Assembly: GCA_005879775.1 (NCBI GenBank)
Contig: VBJX01000002.1
Span: 1 to 27,650 of the forward strand
DNA from: Chloroflexota bacterium
GTDB taxonomy: Bacteria; Chloroflexota; Limnocylindria; QHBO01
Length of the DNA stretch: 27,650 nt
Reading direction: 5' to 3'
The notes under the pieces are model-generated. The model did no database searches. It was not told where the DNA came from and worked only from the letters and a program-made list of their open reading frames with translations. Position 1 is the first letter of the stretch. Each line of letters opens with the position of its first letter. Positions 7,747-14,781 of the stretch are shown here, one piece after another. The position numbers and the translations under genes are program-made.

Positions 7747-8663
7747 CTCCTGCCGGCGAGTGGCTGGCACGGGCCGCGCTGGCAGCGCGCCTGACGTCGG
7801 GTCGTCCGGGCCTGTGGGTTTCCGGCGCGATCGGCGCACTGGCCTACGCCGGCTGGCTGCCGCTGGTGCTGGTCGTCGGTTCCGCACCGAGGACCAGCGA
7901 CTTCGCCTTCCTCGGCGCCGACCTGTATGCCTCCCCGCTTTTCCCGTTCAACGTGCTCTTCGTCGCCTTCCTCTTCGCCATGGTGGTCGTGGTTGCCTGC
8001 GCGCTGGCGGCGCTCGGCGAGGCGGTCCTGCTGCGGCAGCTCGGAGGCGCTCCGACAGGCCGGCCACTCGGGCGCGACGCCGGAACGACCCTCAGCGTGA
8101 TCCTGGTGGCCGCGCTGCCGGTCGCGGTGGCGGTTGGCGCCGCGGCGCTCGGGCTTGCCTCGGTCGCACCGGCGGTCTTCACCTCGCCCGACATCGGCGG
8201 GCCGGTTCTCGTCCGGCTCAGCGGCGCGCTGGCTCCCTACCTGCTCGGCCTGGTTGCTGCCCTGCTGGTCGGTCAGGCGTGGGGGGCGGGCGCCATGCGA
8301 CGCGCGCTCGCCGATCCGCCGCCAAGCCTGGGCGCCTCGCTGGTGGGCGGACTGCGCGACCTGCTGACGCGCCCGGCGCGGCGCATCGGGCTCGCGCTGG
8401 TGGGGACCTTCGCCGACCTGATCGCCGTCCTGCTGGCGATCGGCGTGCTGCGCATGGTGTGGTCGCGCATCGAAGGAGACCTCGCGAGCGCGGGCCCGGT
8501 CGATCCGGCCGCCCTCCCTCTGCTGCTAGGCTTCGTGACGATCTGGCTCGTCCTCGTTCTGGTCGCGGGATTGCTCCACGCCTGGATCTCCGCGTGGTGG
8601 TCGCTGGAGCTGTCGACAACGGGGCTCGAGGCAACCGTGCAGGGTGAGGAGGTGGCGCGCTGA
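7743..8663 (+). CDS. Uncharacterised polytopic membrane protein
   Basis: 306 residues; no family recognised. About six hydrophobic segments are visible: around LWVSGAIGALAYAGWLPLVL, FNVLFVAFLFAMVVVVACAL, TLSVILVAALPVAVAVG, PYLLGLVAALLVGQAWGAG, GTFADLIAVLLAIGVL and LLLGFVTIWLVLVLVAGLLHAW. Short loops separate them, and there is no signal peptide, catalytic motif or nucleotide-binding motif. Start ATG 7743 is chosen because it overlaps the purB stop (ATGA); the open frame extends upstream but would overlap purB. The end overlaps the next gene (CTGA). Its position inside the operon between purB and purC suggests cotranscription. A transport role is conceivable but nothing in the sequence shows a substrate. 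Confidence 0.8.
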   Translation: MTPAGEWLARAALAARLTSGRPGLWVSGAIGALAYAGWLPLVLVVGSAPRTSDFAFLGADLYASPLFPFNVLFVAFLFAMVVVVACALAALGEAVLLRQLGGAPTGRPLGRDAGTTLSVILVAALPVAVAVGAAALGLASVAPAVFTSPDIGGPVLVRLSGALAPYLLGLVAALLVGQAWGAGAMRRALADPPPSLGASLVGGLRDLLTRPARRIGLALVGTFADLIAVLLAIGVLRMVWSRIEGDLASAGPVDPAALPLLLGFVTIWLVLVLVAGLLHAWISAWWSLELSTTGLEATVQGEEVAR

Positions 8664-9097
8664 CCCCCGAGCTCAGCCTCGACCTCCAGCTCGAGCTCGC
8701 CGGTCGCCTGGTGCTCGGCCTCGTCCTTGGGGCGATCATCGGGTTCGAGCGCGAGCTGCATCGCCAGCCCGCCGGTTTTCGGACGCATTCGCTGGTGTCG
8801 CTGGGAGCGGCACTCTTCACCGTCGTCTCCGCCTACGGGTTCGCCGGCGCATCGGTCGATCCCACCCGCATCGCCGCCCAGATCGTCACCGGCATCGGGT
8901 TCATCGGGGCCGGGACGATCCTCCAGCATCGAGGCAGCGTCCGCGGGCTGACGACGGCCGCCTCCCTCTGGTCATCGGCCGCGGTTGGCATGGCTGCCGG
9001 TGCCGGCCTCGTCATCATGGCCGGGATCGGCACGCTCCTGGGCATCCCACCGGCTCAGGGGGAGCCGCCCGACGGCGCCACGGAGGACCTGCCATGA
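8660..9097 (+). CDS. MgtC/SapB family membrane protein, probable CTG start
   Basis: About 145 residues. It matches the N-terminal membrane domain of MgtC/SapB proteins: GAIIGFERELHRQPAGFRTHSLVSLGAALF, then GIGFIGAGTILQ and GLTTAASLWSSAAVGMAAGAG, giving about four membrane segments. It lacks the cytoplasmic ACT-like domain of full MgtC. Family members serve Mg2+ limitation, virulence or unknown roles. The family normally begins some 15-20 residues before GxxIGxERE; the first ATG/GTG/TTG in frame (GTG 8711) would cut into the first membrane segment. The in-frame upstream stop is at 8645-8647, leaving CTG 8660, which overlaps the previous TGA (CTGA) and has GGAGG 8 bases upstream. CTG is therefore the preferred start, with GTG 8711 as fallback. 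The stop overlaps the purC ATG. Confidence 0.88.
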   Translation: MTPELSLDLQLELAGRLVLGLVLGAIIGFERELHRQPAGFRTHSLVSLGAALFTVVSAYGFAGASVDPTRIAAQIVTGIGFIGAGTILQHRGSVRGLTTAASLWSSAAVGMAAGAGLVIMAGIGTLLGIPPAQGEPPDGATEDLP

Positions 9098-9993
9098 CGC
9101 TCACCGCCTCGTCGGTTGAAGGGCTGCCCCTGGTCCACCGCGGCAAGGTGCGCGAGACGTACGCGCTCGGCGACGACCGGTTGCTCCTGGTGGCGACCGA
9201 TCGGCTCTCCGCCTTCGACGTGATCTTCGACCAGCCGATTCCCGACAAGGGCCGCCTCCTGACCCAGCTCTCCGCCTGGTGGTTCAGGCGCCTCGCCGAT
9301 CTGGGTCCGACCCATTTCCTGTCGACCTCAGCCGAGGAGATGCCGCCGGCGGCCCGCGCAGCGGAGGTCGCCGGCCGCGTCACACTGGCCCGGCGCGCCG
9401 ACCGGATCGACGCCGAGTGCGTGGTCCGCGGCTATCTGGCCGGGTCCGGCTGGGCCGAGTACGCCACCAGCGGCATGGTTGGAGGGCATCGCCTGCCGAG
9501 TGGACTGCGTGAGGCCGATCGACTGCCGGAGCCGATCTTCACTCCCTCCACCAAGGCGGAGGTAGGCCACGACGAGAACATCACCCGCGCACAGCTGGCC
9601 GAGATGGTCGGTGCGCCCGTGGCGGCCGAGCTGGAGGCACGCTCCCTCGCGCTCTATCTGGCGGCCGCGGTGCACGCAGAGGCGGTGGGATTGATCCTGG
9701 CCGATACGAAATTCGAGTTCGGATGGATCGACGGCCGGGTGGCCCTCATCGACGAGCTGCTGACCCCCGACTCGAGCCGCTTCTGGGAGGCGGCGGGCCA
9801 TCGGCCCGGATCGGGCCAGCCGTCCTACGACAAGCAGTACGTGCGCGACTTCGTGGCCGGATCGGGCTGGAACAAGGAGCCACCGGCACCCACCCTGCCC
9901 GATGAGGTGATCGCCGGCACCCGACAGCGCTACGTCACCGCCTACGAGCGCCTCACCGGCGAGGCGTGGCCGGACGGTGCGGCATCGGCCTGA
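9094..9993 (+). CDS. purC: SAICAR synthase (phosphoribosylaminoimidazole-succinocarboxamide synthase)
   Basis: 299 residues. Ligates aspartate to CAIR with ATP to form SAICAR, the step between PurE and PurB. Motifs: HRGKVRETYALGDDRLLLVATDRLSAFD (ATP-binding start of the family, here described by its ends), PDKGRLLTQLSAWWF, RADRIDAECVVRGYLAGSGW, and LADTKFEFG followed by LIDELLTPDSSRFW. The length fits the longer, eukaryote/actinobacteria-like PurC form rather than the ~240-residue form. Start ATG 9094 overlaps the MgtC-like stop (ATGA) and has GGAGG 7 bases upstream; the longer open frame before it is a shadow of that gene. Its TGA overlaps the purS ATG by one base. Confidence 0.96.
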   Translation: MTLTASSVEGLPLVHRGKVRETYALGDDRLLLVATDRLSAFDVIFDQPIPDKGRLLTQLSAWWFRRLADLGPTHFLSTSAEEMPPAARAAEVAGRVTLARRADRIDAECVVRGYLAGSGWAEYATSGMVGGHRLPSGLREADRLPEPIFTPSTKAEVGHDENITRAQLAEMVGAPVAAELEARSLALYLAAAVHAEAVGLILADTKFEFGWIDGRVALIDELLTPDSSRFWEAAGHRPGSGQPSYDKQYVRDFVAGSGWNKEPPAPTLPDEVIAGTRQRYVTAYERLTGEAWPDGAASA

Positions 9994-10271
9994 TGCGCTG
10001 GCTGGCGGAGGTGCACGTCCGCCTGCGGCCGGGGATCGCCGATCCGGAGGGGCAGACCATCGCAGGCGGACTGCGCTCGCTCGGCTTCGACTCGGTCGGT
10101 GAGGTGCGTGCCGGGAAGCTGCTTCGCCTCAGCTTCGAGGCCGCCGACCGCGAGGCGGCCGAGGGCGCCGTGTCCAGCATGTGTCGCCAGCTGCTCGCCA
10201 ACCCGGTGATGGAGACCGCCGACTGGGAGCTGCGCGCCGACGAGGAGCCGCCCGACGAGGAGGAGGCGTGA
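9993..10271 (+). CDS. purS: FGAM synthase subunit PurS
   Basis: 92 residues. PurS is the small dimeric subunit that bridges PurQ and PurL in the three-part FGAM synthase and helps pass ammonia between them. The sequence has the family pattern: VHVRLRPGIADPEGQTI, SLGFDSVGEVRAGKL and a central acidic helix, then a variable C-terminus that is strongly acidic here (EEPPDEEEA). Start ATG 9993 overlaps the purC stop by one base and gives the usual PurS length. Its stop overlaps the GTG start of purQ, so the S, Q pair is tightly coupled; purL follows after two inserted zinc-ribbon genes. Confidence 0.93.
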   Translation: MRWLAEVHVRLRPGIADPEGQTIAGGLRSLGFDSVGEVRAGKLLRLSFEAADREAAEGAVSSMCRQLLANPVMETADWELRADEEPPDEEEA

Positions 10272-10996
10272 GCCGCGGGCCGCGAATCGCCGTTGCCGTC
10301 TTCCCGGGGACGTGGAGCGAGCGCGACTTCGCACATGTCGGGGCGCTCCTCGGCTGGGAGGTGCGGCTCGTCTGGCACACCGAGACCGATCTCGGCAGCG
10401 CGGACGCGGTGGTGCTGCCGGGCGGCTTCGCGCATGGCGACCACCTGCGGACCGGCGCGATCGCGCGCTTCAGCCCGGTCATGCGTGCGGTGACCGAGTT
10501 CGCGGCTGAAGGGGGCCCGGTGCTCGGCTCGTGCAACGGCTTCCAGATCCTGTGCGAAGCGGGGATCCTGCCGGGGGTCCTCCTCCGCAACGACCACCTC
10601 GCGTTTCGTTGCGACTGGCAGGCGCTGCGGGTCGAGAGCGCCGCCGGAACGTGGCTCGAGGAGCTTGCCGCCGGTGACGTGCTCCGGCTGCCGATCTCCC
10701 ATGGCCAGGGCCGCTACTACGCCGACGCTGCCACGCTCGACGAGCTGGAGCGTTCCGGGCGGGTGGTGATGCGCTACGCCGACGAAGCCGGCAGGGTCAG
10801 CGACGAGGCCAACCCGAATGGGTCGCTGCGCTCCATCGCGGGCATCGTGAACGAGCGCGGCAACGTGCTGGGGATGATGCCGCACCCCGAGCGTGCCTCC
10901 GAGGCCGAAGTCGGCGGCACCGACGGGCTGCGCCTCTTCCGCTCCCTCGAGCGCTGGCTGACCGCCCAGCCGGCGGTCGCCGAGCGTGGGCTATGA
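10268..10996 (+). CDS. purQ: FGAM synthase subunit PurQ (glutaminase)
   Basis: 242 residues. Class I glutamine amidotransferase that supplies ammonia to PurL for making FGAM from FGAR. The catalytic triad is visible: Cys89 in GSCNGFQIL and His206/Glu208 in MPHPERASE. Other family motifs are VFPGTWSERD at the start, VVLPGGFAHGDHLRTGA, PISHGQGRY, and NPNGSLRSIAGI. Start GTG 10268 overlaps the purS stop (GTGA) and has a GAGGAGG stretch immediately upstream; the longer open frame before it overlaps purS and is not used. Its stop codon lies within a TATGAT hexamer that may be the promoter of the following gene. Confidence 0.96.
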   Translation: MSRGPRIAVAVFPGTWSERDFAHVGALLGWEVRLVWHTETDLGSADAVVLPGGFAHGDHLRTGAIARFSPVMRAVTEFAAEGGPVLGSCNGFQILCEAGILPGVLLRNDHLAFRCDWQALRVESAAGTWLEELAAGDVLRLPISHGQGRYYADAATLDELERSGRVVMRYADEAGRVSDEANPNGSLRSIAGIVNERGNVLGMMPHPERASEAEVGGTDGLRLFRSLERWLTAQPAVAERGL

Positions 10997-10997
10997 T
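10992..10997 (+). promoter_or_regulatory. Possible -10 element (TATGAT) for the zinc-ribbon genes and purL
   Basis: TATGAT overlaps the purQ stop and is embedded in GGGCTATGATG, nearly the same as GGGCTATCATC before purF. A transcript starting about 7 bases downstream would have a leader of roughly 35 bases with GGGAGG (11023-11028) before the ATG at 11040. No good -35 box is seen. This would give the two zinc-ribbon genes and purL an internal promoter. Confidence 0.35.
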
Positions 10998-11039
10998 GCG
11001 AGGCGTCCCACACCGGCGCCCAGGGAGGCCGATCGCCCG

Positions 11040-11972
11040 ATGAATGACGACGAAGGGGATCAGCAGGACGGGTCCCAGGGGCCGGCACCAGACAGGAGCG
11101 AGGCTGCGCCCGCCGACGTGCCTCCAGGTGCGCGTGAGCCTCCCCCCGGACCGCCTCCGGGAGACGTCGAGGCCTACGTTGCGCCGCCGGCCGCCAGCGA
11201 GGCCGAAGAGACAACCCAGGCGCACTCCGTGCCCGCAACGCCCCTGGGCGAAGGCACCAAGTGCCCGCGCTGCGGCACTGAGAACCGCCCCGGGATCTCG
11301 TTCTGCGCCAACTGTGGCCAGCGCCTGATGGCCCCGGGCGCCCCGGTAGCCGTCGCGCGCCCCGCAGCTCCCGACGGGACCCAGACCTGCCCGCGGTGCG
11401 GAACGCTCAACCGCAGCGGAGTCCCCTTCTGCGGCAACTGCGGCACCAACCTTCGCCCCACCGCGGAGGCCACACCCGCAGGGCCCAGCCGCGAACGAGG
11501 GCGAGCGATTCTCGGGCCGATCGTGCTGCTCATCGGTGCCATTGGCATCGTCACGGCCTGGCTCCTGCCCTTCCCGTTCGGCGCCGGTTCGCTCTGGGAG
11601 CGATCGTTCGGGTCGGCCGGCGGCTATGGCGTGGCGTTCTGGCAGAACTACTCGAGCGCCAGTGGCGGGTTGCCCGCCCAGGCGTACTACGGCTCCGCCG
11701 CGCCGGCCCCGATCCTGGCCGCCCTCTTGGTCCTGCTCGCCATCGGCGGCGTGGTGCGCGCACGGCCCGCCGTGCTGCAGCGGATCGGGCTGCTGGTCGC
11801 GCTGGTGTGGGGGATCGGGCTGGGCGCCCTCTTCGTGGTGGTTGAGCTCATCGGCGGTCCCGACGGCGACCTCCTCGACGTGCTGCGCGCCCTGTCACCG
11901 GCCGGAATCATCTTCCTGCTCTCCGGCCTGATCGTGCTGATCGGTGTCCTGACCCGCTTCTCGCGAGCCTAG
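11040..11972 (+). CDS. Double zinc-ribbon membrane protein
   Basis: 310 residues, function unknown. The first ~75 residues are acidic and Pro-rich, probably disordered. Two zinc ribbons follow: CPRCG...CANCG and CPRCG...CGNCG, each four cysteines in paired CxxC knuckles, joined by a Pro/Ala linker. After them come about four hydrophobic segments (ILGPIVLLIGAIGIVTAWLL, ILAALLVLLAIGGVV, RIGLLVALVWGIGLGALFVVV and GIIFLLSGLIVLIGVL). Start ATG 11040 has GGGAGG 11 bases upstream; an in-frame GTG at 10986 would overlap purQ. The next gene begins one base after its stop. Such zinc-ribbon/membrane proteins are often left as hypothetical; nothing here shows enzymatic activity. Confidence 0.85.
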   Translation: MNDDEGDQQDGSQGPAPDRSEAAPADVPPGAREPPPGPPPGDVEAYVAPPAASEAEETTQAHSVPATPLGEGTKCPRCGTENRPGISFCANCGQRLMAPGAPVAVARPAAPDGTQTCPRCGTLNRSGVPFCGNCGTNLRPTAEATPAGPSRERGRAILGPIVLLIGAIGIVTAWLLPFPFGAGSLWERSFGSAGGYGVAFWQNYSSASGGLPAQAYYGSAAPAPILAALLVLLAIGGVVRARPAVLQRIGLLVALVWGIGLGALFVVVELIGGPDGDLLDVLRALSPAGIIFLLSGLIVLIGVLTRFSRA

Positions 11973-11973
11973 G

Positions 11974-12519
11974 GTGGCCGAGCAGCCCTGCCCGAGCTGC
12001 GGCACTCCGGTCGACTCCGAGGCGCGCTTCTGCCCCGTCTGCGGCGCCTCGATGAGCGGCCCTGGGGCAGCGCCACGGGCGAGCGCCGAGGCGGCCCCTG
12101 CGCCGACCCCACCGACGAGCCCACCGGGGTCGAGCATCTGGCGCGGCTCCGAGATCCCGATCTCGTGGCCCACGACCCTCTCGGGCTGGCTGATGGGAGG
12201 TGGCAGCGTGGTCGCCGCCATCGGTCTCATCGCCACCCTCGATCGGGCGGTGAGCGCCCTCCTCTTCCTCGCGCTGCTCTGGATCGCCGCCTCGGTCTTC
12301 CTCGCCGAGCGGATCCCGCACATCCCGTACCAGCGCCTGGCGACCCTGGCGGCGACGCTCCTTGGGCTGGGCGTGGCCCTGGACCGTGCCGGCTTCACGG
12401 TGCGCGGCTGGGATACCGCCTTCCTGATCGGGATGCTTGCCGCCGCCGGAGGCGCGCTGCTGCTCGAGCTGGGTCGCGATCGGCCGATGCCGCCGCCAGC
12501 CAGACCGCCGAGCGAGTGA
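11974..12519 (+). CDS. Zinc-ribbon membrane protein
   Basis: 181 residues, function unknown. One N-terminal zinc ribbon (CPSCG...CPVCG) is followed by a Pro/Ala-rich linker and four hydrophobic segments (LMGGGSVVAAIGLIATL, ALLFLALLWIAASVFLA, LATLAATLLGLGVAL, AFLIGMLAAAGGALLLEL). The layout repeats that of the preceding protein at half the zinc-ribbon content, so the two may be related or work together. GTG 11974 is the first start after the upstream TAG, one base away, without a clear ribosome binding site, suggesting coupled translation. purL follows 10 bases after the stop. Confidence 0.83.
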   Translation: MAEQPCPSCGTPVDSEARFCPVCGASMSGPGAAPRASAEAAPAPTPPTSPPGSSIWRGSEIPISWPTTLSGWLMGGGSVVAAIGLIATLDRAVSALLFLALLWIAASVFLAERIPHIPYQRLATLAATLLGLGVALDRAGFTVRGWDTAFLIGMLAAAGGALLLELGRDRPMPPPARPPSE

Positions 12520-12529
12520 CGCAGCCCCA

Positions 12530-14761
12530 GTGAGCATCGCGCCGCCGCTCGAGCTGCACGGGCTGACCAGCGACGAGTATCGGCTGGTGGTGGCCGCCAT
12601 CGGCCGCGAGCCGAATGCCCTCGAGCTGGGCATGTTCGGGGCGATGTGGAGCGAGCATTGCGCCTACAAGCACTCTCGCCCGTTGCTCGCCGGGCTGCCG
12701 ACAGCCGGGGAGCGGGTGCTCGTCGGGCCGGGAGAGAATGCCGGAGCGCTGGACATCGGCGACGGCCTGGCAGTTGTCTTCAAGATCGAGTCGCACAACC
12801 ACCCCTCGGCGGTGGAGCCCTACCAGGGAGCGGCGACCGGCGTGGGCGGCATCATCCGCGACATCTTCACCATGGGCGCCAGGCCGATCGCACTTCTCAA
12901 CTCGCTTCACTTCGGGCCCCTCGAGCCGAATGAGGACCCGAGCGGGTCGACCGACGCGGCGGACGCCGCTCGCAACCGCTACCTGTTCGACGGCGTCGTC
13001 GCCGGGATCGCCGGCTACGGCAACTGCATCGGGATCCCCGACGTGGGCGGCGAGCTCTCGTTCGACGCGTCCTACAACGGGAATCCGCTGGTCAACGCCA
13101 TGTGCGTGGGGCTCGCCCGCCACGAGGAGATCACCCTGGCGCGCTCGGCGGGACCCGGAAACGCGCTGATGCTGGTCGGGGCCTCGACCGGGCGCGATGG
13201 GATCCAGGGGGCCAGCTTCGCGTCGGCCACCCTGGGCGAGGATCGGGAGGAGCGTCGCCCGGCGGTGCAGGTTGGCGACCCGTTCCTCGAGAAGCTGCTC
13301 ATGGAGGCCTGCCTGGAGCTCGGATCGTCCGACGCGGTGGTGGCCATGCAGGACCTCGGAGCCGCGGGGCTCACCTGCGCCCTGTCGGAGCTCTCGGCCC
13401 GCGGCGCCAATGGTGCGGAGGTCGACCTGGACCTCGTCCCGCGCCGTGAGCCACAGATGAGCCCCTACGAGGTGCTCCTCAGCGAGTCGCAGGAGCGGAT
13501 GCTGCTCGTCGTGCGCGCCGGCCGCGAGGCCGATGTGACGCAGGTCTTCGAGCGGTACGGGCTGCACGGCGTGACGATCGGGCGGGTGATCGCCGAGCCG
13601 GTGGTCCGCGCCAGTGCCGCCGGCCAGATGGTCTGCGAGCTGCCGGGGCGCGCCCTGGTCGACGATGCGCCACGCTACATCCCGGCCGCCGAACCGCCCC
13701 TTGACCTGGCGACGCGGCGCGCCGAGCGGCTCGACGACCTCGCCTGCGACCGGCCATCGGTCGCCACCCTGCTCGAGCTGCTCGCCTCACCCAACGCCCG
13801 CAGCCGGAAGCCGGTCTGGCGCCAGTACGACCACATGAACGGGATCAACACGCTTGTCGACCCGGGCGCCGGTGACGCGGCGCTGCTGCGGGTCAAGGGC
13901 ACGAGCAGGGCGATCGCGCTGGCGGTCGACGGGCAGGGACGCCTCGGCGCGCTCGACCCATGGCTGGCGGGAGCCGCGGCTGTGGTCGAGGGGGCACTGA
14001 ACGTGGCGTGCAGCGGCGCGCGACCGATCGGGATCACGAACTGCCTGAACTTCGGGTCGCCGGAGGGACCTGCCGGCTACTGGCAGCTGTCAGAAGCGGT
14101 GGCCGGCATGGCGGAGGCCTGCCGCGAGCTTGCCATCCCGATCGTGTCGGGAAACGTGAGTCTCTACAACGAGACGGCCAATGGCCCGATCCTGCCCACG
14201 CCCGTCATCGGCACGGTGGGACTGCTCGAGGACCGGTCCCGGGCGCTCCCCATGGCCTGGCAGGCGGGCGACGAGCTCTGGCTGCTGGGCGGGCTCGGCG
14301 CCGATGAGGGTGCGCTGGCCGGTTCCGAGCTGGCCTGGCGGCGCGGCCGTTTTGGCGGTACTCCGACGATCGACCTGGCCGCGGGGCGTCGCCTGGTCGA
14401 CCTGCTGGTGGGTCTTGCGGAGACGGGGACCGTGGCCGGCGCCCATGACCTGTCTCTCGGCGGGCTGGGGGTTGCGCTCGCCAGGCTGGCGATCGCGTCG
14501 GGAATAGGGGCGCAGGTGGAGATGCCCTCCGCCGCCGCCGCCTTGCCCACCGCAGCATTGTTCGGAGAACGCGGCGGTCGGGTGCTGGTGATCGTTGCGG
14601 GTGACCACGCTGGTCGCCTGGGGGCGGCAGCGGCCGATGCGCGTGTCATGGCTGAACGTCTCGGCAGCGCCGGCGGCGGTGAGCTGCGGATCACGATCGG
14701 CGCTGAACAGCTGGCCGCGGGCCTGCCGCGGCTGCTGGAGGCCTGGTCGACGCCCTTCTAG
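12530..14761 (+). CDS. purL: FGAM synthase large subunit PurL
   Basis: 743 residues, the short (PurSQ-dependent) form of phosphoribosylformylglycinamidine synthase, which turns FGAR into FGAM with ATP and ammonia from PurQ. It contains two repeated PurM-like halves. Motifs: MWSEHCAYKHS near residue 40, KIESHNHPSAVEPYQGAATG near 85-105, IRDIFTMGARPIA, MQDLGAAGLTCALSE, a second-half GNVSLYNET and HDLSLGGLGVALARL. Start GTG 12530 gives the usual family N-terminus (LTSDEYRLVVAAIGREPN follows soon after); there is no strong ribosome binding site. The open frame upstream is a shadow of the zinc-ribbon gene. It converges with the c-di-GMP gene, 16 bases apart. Confidence 0.96.
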   Translation: MSIAPPLELHGLTSDEYRLVVAAIGREPNALELGMFGAMWSEHCAYKHSRPLLAGLPTAGERVLVGPGENAGALDIGDGLAVVFKIESHNHPSAVEPYQGAATGVGGIIRDIFTMGARPIALLNSLHFGPLEPNEDPSGSTDAADAARNRYLFDGVVAGIAGYGNCIGIPDVGGELSFDASYNGNPLVNAMCVGLARHEEITLARSAGPGNALMLVGASTGRDGIQGASFASATLGEDREERRPAVQVGDPFLEKLLMEACLELGSSDAVVAMQDLGAAGLTCALSELSARGANGAEVDLDLVPRREPQMSPYEVLLSESQERMLLVVRAGREADVTQVFERYGLHGVTIGRVIAEPVVRASAAGQMVCELPGRALVDDAPRYIPAAEPPLDLATRRAERLDDLACDRPSVATLLELLASPNARSRKPVWRQYDHMNGINTLVDPGAGDAALLRVKGTSRAIALAVDGQGRLGALDPWLAGAAAVVEGALNVACSGARPIGITNCLNFGSPEGPAGYWQLSEAVAGMAEACRELAIPIVSGNVSLYNETANGPILPTPVIGTVGLLEDRSRALPMAWQAGDELWLLGGLGADEGALAGSELAWRRGRFGGTPTIDLAAGRRLVDLLVGLAETGTVAGAHDLSLGGLGVALARLAIASGIGAQVEMPSAAAALPTAALFGERGGRVLVIVAGDHAGRLGAAAADARVMAERLGSAGGGELRITIGAEQLAAGLPRLLEAWSTPF

Positions 14762-14781
14762 GCCCCGAGCAGAGGTCCTAG
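14758..14781. terminator. Possible two-way terminator hairpin containing both stop codons
   Basis: Between the convergent purL and GGDEF/HD-GYP genes, arms CTAGG (14758-14762) and CCTAG (14777-14781) pair perfectly, extended by two further G-C pairs after a single mismatch, with an 8-base loop. Each arm includes the TAG stop of one gene. There is no T-tract on either side, so intrinsic termination is uncertain; the symmetry and position are the only evidence. Confidence 0.25.

Noticed and set aside
12034..12080. Possibility that the two adjacent zinc-ribbon proteins are one gene split by a frameshift
   Set aside because: Each has its own N-terminal zinc ribbon followed by its own set of membrane segments, so they are two complete proteins of like layout.
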